Shown piece by piece: positions 37,106-45,920 of a stretch of DNA of 64,000 nt. Below the pieces are notes generated by a model, which did not search any database, was not told where the DNA came from, and worked only from the letters and a program-made list of their open reading frames with translations. Position 1 is the first letter of the stretch; each line of letters starts with the position of its first letter. The stretch comes from Pseudomonas laurentiana (GTDB lineage: Bacteria > Pseudomonadota > Gammaproteobacteria > Pseudomonadales > Pseudomonadaceae), in assembly GCF_014648275.1 (NCBI RefSeq), contig NZ_BMQU01000010.1, forward strand, positions 62,001-126,000. Direction: 5' to 3'. A program made the translations under genes and the position numbers.

Positions 37106-37612
37106 GTGGTTGGTTTTTTCTTGCGTGTAGGCCTGCTCTGGGGGCTTTCATTTTTTGCCCAGGCGAATGTTCATTTGGTTACCCCTAAGGGTGGGCACGA
37201 TTACGTGGCCCGCCAGGCTCTCGAGGCGAACCTCGACCGGCTGGTCGAGCGTGCCCATGAACTCATCGGCGTGCCTTACCGTTGGGGGGGAATGTCGGAA
37301 AAGGGTGGGTTTGATTGCAGCGGCTTGTTGGTCTACTTGTATCGCAGTGAGGTGGGTATCAGCTTGCCTCGTACCACCTCATCCATGCTCAAAGGGCAGG
37401 GCAAGACCGTAAGCCCGCCGCAACTCAAGCGCGGTGATGCGGTGTTCTTTAATCGCAACGGCCAAGGTCGTATTGGCCATGTCGGCTTGTACATTGGCGA
37501 GGGACGGTTCATTCATGCGCCAAGCAGCGGCAAGGCGATTCGTATCGATTCGTTAAGCAATCGCTACTGGCGCAAGAGTTTCACCACAGCCAAGCGCTTT
37601 CACGGTCACTGA
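37106..37612 (+). CDS. NlpC/P60 (C40) family cell-wall peptidase
   Basis: A 168-residue exported protein with a short signal peptide (residues 1-20) and one NlpC/P60 domain. The catalytic Cys is in GGFDCSGLLVYLY, the His in GRIGHVGLYIGEGRFIHAPS, with the usual GVPYRWGG approach. Such enzymes cut D-gamma-Glu to diaminopimelate bonds in peptidoglycan stems. GTG 37106 is chosen because AGGGG lies nine bases upstream; the nearby ATG at 37101 is out of frame. Its last 7 bp overlap the end of the convergent penicillin-binding protein gene. Confidence 0.9.
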   Translation: MVGFFLRVGLLWGLSFFAQANVHLVTPKGGHDYVARQALEANLDRLVERAHELIGVPYRWGGMSEKGGFDCSGLLVYLYRSEVGISLPRTTSSMLKGQGKTVSPPQLKRGDAVFFNRNGQGRIGHVGLYIGEGRFIHAPSSGKAIRIDSLSNRYWRKSFTTAKRFHGH

Positions 37613-40600
37613 GTCATTGCGCCTTGCCGAGCGGTGAGCGTGGGTATGTTGCACAACGTATGGGTGCCCGGCACAAGGTAGGGCATCAGAAGTGGCGCCA
37701 TGCCCTTGAGCACTTGTACCGGCAAGGCTGAGGTGAACTTGAACGATTCGGCGGCTCGCCCTGGGACGAAGGCGGTCAGGGTGCCGAAATGGCTGTCGCC
37801 GATGTAGAACACGAATGTCGCAGTACGGTTCAGTGACCGCGATCCGAGGATGCGTCCGCCTGCTCCGAAGCTTTCTATTCGGTTGTCGCCGGTGCCGGTC
37901 TTGCCACCCATGACCAGCGGTGTACCGTCAGGCAGTTTGAAACTACCCGATACCCGACGTGCCGTACCGGCATCGACCACTTGGGAGAGTGCTCCGCGCA
38001 GGGCCTTGGCGACCTCGGCCGGCAACACCCGTTCGCCGCGATCCGGGTCACTGATCAGGAGGGTTTCATAAGGCGTGTTGGCGGCGAAGTGCAGGGTGTC
38101 GATACGCAAGGTGGGCATGCGTACGCCGTCGTTCAAGATGATGCCCATGAGCTCGGCCAGTGCAGCAGGGCGGTCGCCGGAGCTGCCGATGGCGGTGGCC
38201 AGCGATGGCACCAGATGGTCGAAGGGATAGCCGACACGTTTCCAGCGCTGATGGATGTCGAGGAACGCTTCGATTTCCACGAGGGTCCGGATGCGGCTGT
38301 CGCGGGCGCCTTTGTGCCGACTCTTGAACAGCCAGCTGTAGACTTCCTGGCGCTCGAAATGGCTGGCTGTTACGGCATCCTTGAATTGCGCGCCGGGGTT
38401 TTTCAGCAGGTAGCCCAGCAGCCACATGTCCAGTGGGTGCACCCGGGCGATGTAGCCCTGATCGGGGAGGTCGTAACGGCCCGGTCCGTAGTTGATGTAC
38501 ATTTCTTCCAGACGCTTATCGGTCAGTGCGTCTTTCTTGCGTTTGTCGGCTGAAGTGTCTTTCTTCAGGTGAGCCTGTACGAAGGCGTTGAAGGTTGCCT
38601 GGTCTGCTTCGGGAAACAGATAACGGTGCACGGCGGCCAAACGAATGGGGGTGACATTCAGGCTGTCGAGGAAGGTGTCGAGGCGCTCCTGGGACGTTTT
38701 GCGCTGATACTTTTTCCAGAACCGTTTGAGGTAGTCGGTGCCTTCGCGGTCGGCAAAACGCGCCAGATACTCTTGGCGACGCGGGTCGGCATCGTCCTTG
38801 AGCAGTTGGCCGCTGTTGTTCGGTGACTGGTACGTGCTGTAGCGCACCAGGTCGCGCATCAGGCGAATGAAGGGCAGGTTGATCGACTCGCGCAACGCAT
38901 CCTTGAGGCTCGGCAGGCGTCCATTGTCTTCGCGGCGGAAGTTGTTGAACACGTGCAGGCCACCACCGGTAAAGAAGGCTTCGCCTGGGTTCGCGGAGTA
39001 CTTGCGTTCCAGTGCGGCATCGAGCATCGCGCTGAGGTTGCGGTCCTTGTTCTGAATCAGGTAGTCCACTGCCCAGCCGGTAATGCGGTCCAATTCGGGC
39101 ACCTCGACTTTTTTCAGCTCGGCCGGGGTTTTGTCGGCATAGCGATCATGCAGTTCGGTAACGATCTCCAGGTACGTAGTCAGTACCCGGAGTTTGGCAG
39201 TCGAACCCAGTTCCAGCTTGCTGCCTTCGTTGATGTCGAAGGGCTGGTCTGTGCTGTCGGTTTGCACCCGCACCCGTGCGCCGTCCGGGGTCCGTTCAAA
39301 GAGGGTGAAGCTGTAACGTACCTGGGTTGTGGTAGTGGGGGTCAGCAGGCGTTCACCAAATAGCCCGATCTTTTCCGCGAAGGCCGGGTCAGCGAGGTTT
39401 TTGAGGTATTCGCTGATCTGATCTTGCAGGCTGGACTGCAGCGTACTGGTTACTGAGAGATCAAGCCGGTCCAGGTCGTACAGGGGGCGATTGAGCATCG
39501 CCGACAGCCGTGCGCGAGCCAGGCTGATGCCCTTGTTGGTGACGATGGGCACGATGGTCGGCTGGGCAACCCAGTCACGGTAGATCGCTTTGCTGGCCAG
39601 TGCCGCATCAGCCAATGAGCGATCAATGATGTTGTTCGCCGCAAGCAGTCGCACGTGACTGTCGGCCAACTCTGCCAGGTCGTTGCGGCCCTTGGACAAA
39701 AAGTATGATGGCCGACGTTGGGCGATCATCAAGGAGAGCACCTGACGCAGCGCCAATCCCCGTGCAGCGAGGCTGGCCGGGTCATTGTCAGTGGAGGACA
39801 GCAACTGGTTGACCTGAGCGAAGTCTGCGCCGTACCAGACCCTCAAGCCTTCGGCCATGCCATGCACTTCACCGTGCCCGGGGACTGCCGACAGCGGAAC
39901 ACTGTTGAGGTAGTCGCGCACGATACGTTGCCGGGCTTCAAGGGTTTGCGGGCCGCCCTGATAGGCGCGGACACTGGCTGAAATCATCTGCCGGATTTTC
40001 TCGCTGCCAGACACGGTCAGCCCGTCAGGAGAGTGCCGGTACTTTTCCAGTTGAGTGGCCAAGGTACTGCCACCCGCCGACTGGCCGGGAAGGGCAAGGT
40101 ACTTGGCCACCTGGGTATAAGCCGCTTTGGCGAAGCGTGGCCAGTCGACTGCCGGGTTTGCATTGGGATCGTTGGGGTCAAGCAGGTCGCGGTTTTCAAT
40201 GAACAGCAAACTGTGGACGATCACCGGCGGGATCGAGGCGAAGTCAGGGTAGAGGTGTTGTGGGTAGTGATACTGATAAAGCGCGTCGCCCTTGCAGTCA
40301 GTGATCGACAGCCCAGCTTGAATTTTTTCGGTGTAAGGCACGAAAAAGCCGTGCTTGGCATAGTTCATCAGTTCGGGGGAAAAGCGCGTTTGCTCACTGA
40401 TGAGGTAGTCGCGCTTCAGCAGGCGAGGCAAGAAGTCGCCCAGTGCGCTGTAGCCCAGGCGTTTGTCGAATGGGCCGTCGCCCGGATAGATCACGGCATC
40501 ACTTGGGCCCTTTTGCATCGAGTAACTGAGTGTCGCTGCAAAGTGGCTGAACTCACGTGATTGCAAACGCGAAGTCTGCATTTCTTCAGCGATCGCATAG

Positions 40601-40758
40601 CCCAATACGATCAGGGCAATCAGCAGCAACAGCCACAGGGGCCATAGCAGCCGCCACCAGACGCGGCGCTTGCGAGGGCTCTTTGGTGGGGGCACGTCTT
40701 CCAGACGTTCAGAAGGGGCTTCTGTCGTTGTTGGTTCCGATTGCCACAGTGCGCCCAT
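37606..40758 (-). CDS. Large divergent penicillin-binding protein (transglycosylase-transpeptidase)
   Basis: A 1050-residue inner-membrane protein: cytoplasmic tail (1-32), one membrane helix (33-55), a GT51-like glycosyltransferase region and a penicillin-binding transpeptidase domain. The GT51 motifs are altered: SLLFIENRDLL replaces EDRxFxxHxG (catalytic Glu kept), GGSTLATQLEKY replaces GGSTITQQ, and DYLNSVPL and AEGLRVWYGA are recognisable. The transpeptidase has GSTAKL (SxxK) and KTGT. It is longer than PBP1a/1b because of insertions. ATG 40758 was chosen from family form; the longer frame begins in an unlikely leader. Role is presumably accessory peptidoglycan synthesis. Confidence 0.85.
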   Translation of the reverse strand: MGALWQSEPTTTEAPSERLEDVPPPKSPRKRRVWWRLLWPLWLLLLIALIVLGYAIAEEMQTSRLQSREFSHFAATLSYSMQKGPSDAVIYPGDGPFDKRLGYSALGDFLPRLLKRDYLISEQTRFSPELMNYAKHGFFVPYTEKIQAGLSITDCKGDALYQYHYPQHLYPDFASIPPVIVHSLLFIENRDLLDPNDPNANPAVDWPRFAKAAYTQVAKYLALPGQSAGGSTLATQLEKYRHSPDGLTVSGSEKIRQMISASVRAYQGGPQTLEARQRIVRDYLNSVPLSAVPGHGEVHGMAEGLRVWYGADFAQVNQLLSSTDNDPASLAARGLALRQVLSLMIAQRRPSYFLSKGRNDLAELADSHVRLLAANNIIDRSLADAALASKAIYRDWVAQPTIVPIVTNKGISLARARLSAMLNRPLYDLDRLDLSVTSTLQSSLQDQISEYLKNLADPAFAEKIGLFGERLLTPTTTTQVRYSFTLFERTPDGARVRVQTDSTDQPFDINEGSKLELGSTAKLRVLTTYLEIVTELHDRYADKTPAELKKVEVPELDRITGWAVDYLIQNKDRNLSAMLDAALERKYSANPGEAFFTGGGLHVFNNFRREDNGRLPSLKDALRESINLPFIRLMRDLVRYSTYQSPNNSGQLLKDDADPRRQEYLARFADREGTDYLKRFWKKYQRKTSQERLDTFLDSLNVTPIRLAAVHRYLFPEADQATFNAFVQAHLKKDTSADKRKKDALTDKRLEEMYINYGPGRYDLPDQGYIARVHPLDMWLLGYLLKNPGAQFKDAVTASHFERQEVYSWLFKSRHKGARDSRIRTLVEIEAFLDIHQRWKRVGYPFDHLVPSLATAIGSSGDRPAALAELMGIILNDGVRMPTLRIDTLHFAANTPYETLLISDPDRGERVLPAEVAKALRGALSQVVDAGTARRVSGSFKLPDGTPLVMGGKTGTGDNRIESFGAGGRILGSRSLNRTATFVFYIGDSHFGTLTAFVPGRAAESFKFTSALPVQVLKGMAPLLMPYLVPGTHTLCNIPTLTARQGAMTQ

Positions 40759-41197
40759 AGTCTTTAGCTCGGCTACGTGTATTCGTCTTGCTTGCCTGAA
40801 GCTTAGACGCTGAGCAGCCTGGGTGAAAAATTTGTAGAGGCTTGTCCGGTATTTCTCTTGGTGGAATAGGAACATGCGCCTTTGGTTGTGGTTGTAATGC
40901 CCTGGTTTGGTGCTATTTTAGCCGCCCTGTTTTTGAGGGAGGGGTAAGTACGGGGAATGCCACTCCGTATAAGCGGATTTTGCCGAGACTTCTCGCCAAA
41001 GATCCTGGTTTTTATAGTGAAAAGACCTGCGATGGCCTTTTTATACTGCTCGCCCCTTTTGCTCAGCCCACGTGTTGTTTTGCGGGCTGACGGGTCCACC
41101 CAAAAGGTAGGCCCGGCAAGGCTTCGTACCTGCCTATCGGCGGTGCCATGCCAGCACGATCGGTTTATATCCAATAACAAAATGAGGTTGTATTTCT
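40759..41197. other. Intergenic region between the PBP gene and the proY-like gene
   Basis: This 439-bp divergent promoter region has no convincing coding frame or RNA gene. It contains a modest CAGCCC...GGGCTG stem near 41067-41090 and, next to the permease start, the A-rich motif listed separately. Confidence 0.6.
41173..41183 (+). promoter_or_regulatory. Hfq/Crc-type A-rich motif before the proY-like gene
   Basis: AATAACAAAAT, containing AANAANAA at 41173-41180, directly precedes the GAGG ribosome binding site of the permease gene. Consistent with translational catabolite repression. Confidence 0.6.
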
Positions 41198-42619
41198 ATG
41201 TCAGTCGGCAACCACCCTTCTCACGGTGAGACCGCCCAAGGCGGTCCACTCAAGCGAGAACTCGGAGAGCGTCACATCCGCCTGATGGCACTGGGTGCCT
41301 GTATCGGTGTCGGCCTGTTCCTGGGGTCGGCAAAGGCCATCGAAATGGCCGGGCCTGCGATCATGCTGTCGTACATCATCGGCGGTCTGGCGATCCTGGT
41401 GATCATGCGTGCCCTCGGTGAAATGGCCGTCCACAACCCGGTCGCCGGCTCCTTCAGCCGTTACGCACAAGACTACCTCGGCCCATTGGCAGGTTTCCTG
41501 ACCGGTTGGAACTACTGGTTCCTGTGGTTGGTGACCTGTGTTGCTGAGATCACCGCGGTGGCCATTTACATGGGCATCTGGTTCCCGGATGTACCACGCT
41601 GGATCTGGGCCTTGGCGGCCCTGGCAAGCATGGGTGGGGTCAACCTGATCGCGGTCAAGGCCTTCGGCGAGTTCGAGTTCTGGTTTGCCCTGATCAAGAT
41701 CGTCACCATCATCGCGATGGTACTGGGCGGTATCGGCGTGATCGCCTTCGGCTTCGGTAACAATGGCGTCGCACTGGGCATCTCCAACCTCTGGAGCAAT
41801 GGCGGCTTCATGCCTAATGGCGTGACTGGCGTGCTGATGTCGCTGCAAATGGTGATGTTCGCCTACCTGGGCGTAGAAATGATCGGCCTGACTGCAGGCG
41901 AAGCACGTAACCCGCAAAAGACCATCCCGCATGCCATTGGCTCGGTGTTCTGGCGGATCCTGCTGTTCTACGTCGGCGCACTGTTCGTGATCCTGTCGAT
42001 CTACCCATGGAACGAAATTGGCAGCCAGGGCAGCCCGTTCGTGATGACCTTTGAACGTCTGGGCATCAAGACCGCTGCCGGTATCATCAACTTCGTCGTG
42101 ATCACTGCGGCACTGTCGTCTTGCAACGGCGGTATCTTCAGTACGGGTCGTATGCTCTACAGCCTTGCTCAGAACGGCCAGGCACCTGCTTCCTTTGCCC
42201 GTACCTCGAGCAACGGCGTACCGCGCAATGCCCTGCTGCTGTCGATCGCGGCATTGCTGCTGGGTGTACTGCTCAACTACCTGGTACCGGAAAAAGTGTT
42301 CGTCTGGGTTACCGCTATCGCCACCTTCGGTGCGATCTGGACCTGGGTCATGATCCTGCTGGCGCAACTGAAGTTCCGTGCCGGCTTGTCCAAGGCCGAA
42401 CGTGATCGCCTGCAGTTCCGCATGTGGCTGTGGCCGCTGAGCTCCTACCTGGCGCTGGCGTTCCTGATCCTGGTGGTAGGCCTGATGGCGTACTTTGAGG
42501 AAACCCGTATTGCGCTGTACGTCGGCCCAGCCTTCCTGGTGCTGCTGACGGTGCTGTACTACGTGTTCAAGCTGTCCCCGAAAGAGGACGGTGTGGCCGT
42601 GGCGCGTTCCGCGTCCTGA
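41198..42619 (+). CDS. Amino acid permease, ProY-like (APC superfamily)
   Basis: A 473-residue amino acid/proton symporter of the AAT group of the APC superfamily, with 12 membrane helices. It opens with LKRELGERHIRLMALGACIGVGLFLGSAKAIE (split, residues 13-44), where the GxGLFLGS helix-1 break forms the substrate site, and has the conserved PVAGSFSRYA and GVEMIGLTAGEARNP. Among the family it most resembles the proline-specific permease ProY, but histidine or other neutral amino acids are possible. It has its own terminator, and the leader carries a catabolite-repression motif. Confidence 0.85.
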   Translation: MSVGNHPSHGETAQGGPLKRELGERHIRLMALGACIGVGLFLGSAKAIEMAGPAIMLSYIIGGLAILVIMRALGEMAVHNPVAGSFSRYAQDYLGPLAGFLTGWNYWFLWLVTCVAEITAVAIYMGIWFPDVPRWIWALAALASMGGVNLIAVKAFGEFEFWFALIKIVTIIAMVLGGIGVIAFGFGNNGVALGISNLWSNGGFMPNGVTGVLMSLQMVMFAYLGVEMIGLTAGEARNPQKTIPHAIGSVFWRILLFYVGALFVILSIYPWNEIGSQGSPFVMTFERLGIKTAAGIINFVVITAALSSCNGGIFSTGRMLYSLAQNGQAPASFARTSSNGVPRNALLLSIAALLLGVLLNYLVPEKVFVWVTAIATFGAIWTWVMILLAQLKFRAGLSKAERDRLQFRMWLWPLSSYLALAFLILVVGLMAYFEETRIALYVGPAFLVLLTVLYYVFKLSPKEDGVAVARSAS

Positions 42620-42657
42620 TACGAAGAACCGGCACATTGGCCGGATCAGGCTGCTGA

Positions 42658-42691
42658 CGAACCCCCGCTTTTTAGCGGGGGTTCGTTTTTT
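42658..42691 (+). terminator. Intrinsic terminator of the proY-like gene
   Basis: Perfect 12-bp stem CGAACCCCCGCT / AGCGGGGGTTCG with a four-T loop, followed by TTTTTT. Strong Rho-independent terminator about 40 bp after the stop. Confidence 0.95.
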
Positions 42692-42715
42692 AAGCCAGCG
42701 GTTTTGCCCGTTGAG

Positions 42716-44332
42716 TCAGGCTACGTCTGTCTGCGCGTCAAAACTGTCTGCACGGGCCATGCGCCACATACGCTGGTAGAACTCGCCGCTGACTTCACCG
42801 GTCAGCAGTTCCCCGGGCTTGAGGAATACATGCAGTTGCGAGAACAGTTTGATCTCGGTCGCGGACATACGCCGTACCAGGTGTTTGGCTTGCAGTTGTG
42901 AGGGGTGATCGAGGCCTGCAGCCGCGAGCATTTCGGCGAGGGCCTTGAGGGTGTTGCGGTGGAAGTGGAACACCCGCTGGGCTTTGTCAGGAACCACCAG
43001 GGCGCGCTGGCGCAGTGGGTCTTGGGTTGCGACACCGGTTGGGCACTTGTTGGTGTGGCAGCTCTGTGACTGGATGCAGCCGATGGCGAACATGAAGCCG
43101 CGCGCCGAGTTGGCCCAGTCGGCCCCGATGGCCAGGACACTGGCAATGTCAAAGGCGCTGACGATCTTGCCGCTGGCGCCCAGCTTGATTTTGTCGCGCA
43201 GGTTCAGGCCGACCAATGTGTTGTGTACGAACAGCAGGCCTTCACGCATGGGCACGCCGATATGGTCGGTAAACTCCACGGGCGCTGCGCCCGTACCACC
43301 TTCCTTGCCGTCGATGACGATAAAGTCCGGCAAAATGCCCGTTTCCAGCATGGCCTTGGCAATCCCCATGAACTCCCACGGGTGACCCAGGCAGAACTTG
43401 AAGCCGACTGGCTTGCCGCCGGAGAGTTCACGCAACTGAGCAATGAAGTGCATCAGCTCGATTGGGGTTGAGAACGCACTGTGTCGCGACGGCGAGATGC
43501 AGTCTTCGCCCATCGGTACGCCACGGGTTTCGGCGATTTCGGGGGTGACCTTATGCTTGGGCAGGATGCCGCCGTGGCCCGGCTTGGCGCCTTGGCTCAT
43601 CTTGATCTCGATCATTCGTACTTGCGGATTACGGGCCTGTTCAGCGAAACGCTCAGGGTCGAATCGGCCATCCGCGGTACGGCAACCGAAGTAGCCGCTG
43701 CCCAGTTCCCACGTCAGGTCGCCACCATGCTCGCGGTGATAGGGACTGATACTGCCTTCGCCAGTGTCGTGGGCGAAGTTGCCGAGTTTGGCGCCCTGGT
43801 TCAGCGCGCGGATAGCGTTGGCGCTGAGTGCGCCAAAGCTCATGGCCGAGATGTTGAACACCGAGGCTGAATACGGTTGCGTGCATTGCGGGCCACCGAC
43901 CATGACCCGAAAGCTGTTCGGGTCGCTCAGTGGCGCCGGGCGCATGGAGTGGCCAATGAACTCAAAGCCCGATTGGTAGACATCGATCAGCGTACCGAAA
44001 GGCTTGTCCGAGGCTTCGTTCTTGGCGCGTGCATACACCAGTGAACGCTGCGCGCGTGAGAACGGCAGGGCATCGCTGTCGGCCTCCAGCAGGTACTGGC
44101 GGATTTCCGGGCGAATGCCTTCGACCAGATAGCGGATGTTGCCCAGAATGGGGTAGTTGCGCCTGACGGCATGGCGGCTTTGCAGCAAATCGACCAGGCC
44201 GATAATGCTGAGTACGCACGTGGTCAGGGTAAAGGGCCATAGTCCGTCGTTCCCAAGAAACGGCAGACTGGCGAGGGTGAACAGTACACAGCAGACAAAA
44301 AAGGCATAGCGGCTGAGAAGTGACAGGCTCAT
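42716..44332 (-). CDS. FMN-binding glutamate synthase family protein
   Basis: A 538-residue protein with two N-terminal membrane helices (about 5-45) and then a glutamate-synthase central/FMN barrel. Motifs are the FMN-site GSGYFGCRT-type region, KMSQGAKPGHGGILP, the phosphate-binding DGKEGGTGAAP, and the iron-sulfur cysteines CIQSQSCHTNKCPTG. It lacks the glutaminase domain of GltB and cannot be a complete glutamate synthase; members of this stand-alone group are widespread but their substrate is uncertain. The start at 44332 follows AAGGA; the 18-residue longer form lacks a good site. It is divergent from the NUDIX gene. Confidence 0.85.
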   Translation of the reverse strand: MSLSLLSRYAFFVCCVLFTLASLPFLGNDGLWPFTLTTCVLSIIGLVDLLQSRHAVRRNYPILGNIRYLVEGIRPEIRQYLLEADSDALPFSRAQRSLVYARAKNEASDKPFGTLIDVYQSGFEFIGHSMRPAPLSDPNSFRVMVGGPQCTQPYSASVFNISAMSFGALSANAIRALNQGAKLGNFAHDTGEGSISPYHREHGGDLTWELGSGYFGCRTADGRFDPERFAEQARNPQVRMIEIKMSQGAKPGHGGILPKHKVTPEIAETRGVPMGEDCISPSRHSAFSTPIELMHFIAQLRELSGGKPVGFKFCLGHPWEFMGIAKAMLETGILPDFIVIDGKEGGTGAAPVEFTDHIGVPMREGLLFVHNTLVGLNLRDKIKLGASGKIVSAFDIASVLAIGADWANSARGFMFAIGCIQSQSCHTNKCPTGVATQDPLRQRALVVPDKAQRVFHFHRNTLKALAEMLAAAGLDHPSQLQAKHLVRRMSATEIKLFSQLHVFLKPGELLTGEVSGEFYQRMWRMARADSFDAQTDVA

Positions 44333-44474
44333 ACGGGGTCCTTGCGATGGCTCGGTCAGGCTCAGGGCCTGGCAATCCTGGACCATAGCCCGGTTCAGGA
44401 TTCAAATGCCAGCCTACGGTCAGCCGCTGCGGGGCTTGGGTGTATCATTGCGCGTTCCCCGAGATGAGCCGACC

Positions 44475-44888
44475 ATGACCCAGATCATTCGTATAGCTGC
44501 TGCCCTGTTGATCGACCCGCAGGGGCAAACCCTTCTCGTGCGCAAGCGTGGTACACAGGCGTTCATGCAGCCAGGCGGCAAGATTGAAGCCCATGAGCGA
44601 CCTGTCGATGCCTTGGCCCGTGAACTGCACGAGGAGCTGGGCTTGCAGATCGACCCCTTGCAAGCAGGCTACCTTGGCTCGTTCAGCGCACCCGCGGCCA
44701 ATGAGCCTGGGTTTGAGGTGCAGGCGGAGCTGTTTCGGGTTCACACCCATGCGTGTGTCGAACCTGCAGCAGAAATCGAGGAGGCTGTCTGGGTCGATGC
44801 GAGCGCTACCGTCAACCTTGAATTGGCCCCCTTGACCCGGGACTGGATTCTGCCCCTCTACAGAACGTTGACCCACGGTCCTGCCTGA
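44475..44888 (+). CDS. NUDIX hydrolase
   Basis: A 137-residue NUDIX-fold pyrophosphatase. The Nudix box GKIEAHERPVDALARELHEE-LG (about residues 37-58) satisfies Gx5Ex7REUxEExGU, so it should bind a divalent metal and hydrolyse a nucleoside-diphosphate-linked substrate. The specific substrate cannot be told from sequence; the group includes 8-oxo-dGTPase-like and ADP-ribose enzymes. ATG 44475 was chosen because the fold begins right there; the longer frame has no ribosome binding site. Confidence 0.88.
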   Translation: MTQIIRIAAALLIDPQGQTLLVRKRGTQAFMQPGGKIEAHERPVDALARELHEELGLQIDPLQAGYLGSFSAPAANEPGFEVQAELFRVHTHACVEPAAEIEEAVWVDASATVNLELAPLTRDWILPLYRTLTHGPA

Positions 44889-44892
44889 TCCC

Positions 44893-45810
44893 TCAACGCA
44901 CCGCGCTGACGCCGTCGAGGGTGGAGAAGGAGGTGTCCTTGGCGGTCAGCAGGAAGTCGCGCATGTAGGGTGCGTCGAGCATATCGGTACGCACTGCCGC
45001 GTACAGCGTGGCGAACAGGCCCTTCTCACCCAGGCGCTTGCCCTTCACATACCCACGTGAACTGTACTCGTGCAGCGCCCAGTGCGGCATGCCGCAGACG
45101 CCGCGGCCGCTCGCGACCAACTGCATCATCATGACCGTCAGTTCTGCGGTGCGCACCTGCGCTGGCTCAATGTCGGCCGGCTCCAGAAAGCGGGTGAAGA
45201 TATCCAGGCGGTCGCGTTCTACCGGGTAGGTGATCAGGGTTTCGCTGGACAGGTCTTCAGGGACGACATAGCTCTTGCTCGCCAGAGGGTGCTGGTTGGC
45301 GACGGCCAGCATGGCCTCGTAAGTGAACAGCGGAACATAGGTGATCCCGGCCAACTCCAGCGGGTCGGAGGTCACCACCAGGTCCAGGTCGCCACGTGCC
45401 AGCGCGGGCAGCGGGGCAAAGGCGAAGCCCGAAGCCAGGTCAAGTTCGACCTCCGGCCAGGCGTCGCGGAATTGGTCAATGGTCGGCATCAACCACTGAA
45501 AGCAGCTATGGCATTCAATGGCCATGTGCAAGCGACCCGCCGTGCCGCCGGCCAGACGTGCGATATCGCGCTCGGCGCTGCGCAGCAAGGGCAGGGTAGC
45601 GTCGGCCAGTTGCAGCAGGCGCAGGCCGGCACTGGTGAAGCGCAAGGGTTTGGTCTTGCGCATGAACAGTTGCATGCCCAGGCGCTCTTCCAGCTCCTTG
45701 AATTGATGCGATAGCGCCGATTGGGTCAGGTGCAGGCGTTCTGCTGCCTCTACCAGGCTGTCGGCCTCGCGCAAGGCGTGCAGGGTTTTCAGGTGACGAA
45801 TTTCAAGCAC
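44893..45810 (-). CDS. metR: LysR-type regulator MetR
   Basis: A LysR-family regulator of 305 residues that activates metE with homocysteine as cofactor. The N-terminal helix-turn-helix is LVEAAERLHLTQSALSHQFKELEERLG (split, about 19-45), followed by the ligand domain with MAIECHSCFQWLMPTIDQFR, characteristic of MetR. It starts with GTG at 45810, with GGAG eight bases upstream. It is divergent from metE across 110 bp containing a TTGAG-N5-CTCAA palindrome. Confidence 0.93.
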   Translation of the reverse strand: MLEIRHLKTLHALREADSLVEAAERLHLTQSALSHQFKELEERLGMQLFMRKTKPLRFTSAGLRLLQLADATLPLLRSAERDIARLAGGTAGRLHMAIECHSCFQWLMPTIDQFRDAWPEVELDLASGFAFAPLPALARGDLDLVVTSDPLELAGITYVPLFTYEAMLAVANQHPLASKSYVVPEDLSSETLITYPVERDRLDIFTRFLEPADIEPAQVRTAELTVMMMQLVASGRGVCGMPHWALHEYSSRGYVKGKRLGEKGLFATLYAAVRTDMLDAPYMRDFLLTAKDTSFSTLDGVSAVR

Positions 45811-45852
45811 CGGAAGGCTCCATGAGTAAACTTTGAGATGAACACGAATTTA

Positions 45853-45867
45853 TTGAGTTTGTCTCAA
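45853..45867. promoter_or_regulatory. Candidate MetR site in the metR-metE region
   Basis: TTGAG-TTTGT-CTCAA is a perfect 15-bp interrupted palindrome of the T-N11-A type bound by LysR regulators. A further TTGAG lies at 45833-45837. It does not match the E. coli MetR box TGAA-N5-TTCA. Confidence 0.5.
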
Positions 45868-45920
45868 GTTGCCTCGGCTGTCGACAATAGCGTCATCTTT
45901 TACAGGGAGCACGTTTTGTC

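Noticed and set aside
41201-42637. 478-codon minus-strand frame opposite the proY-like gene
   Set aside because: His/Gln/Asp-rich translation with no recognisable domain, exactly complementary to a clear 12-helix permease.
45811-45920. Possible cobalamin riboswitch before metE
   Set aside because: Only 110 bp separates metR and metE, too short for the roughly 200-nt riboswitch, and no B12-box-like segment is seen.
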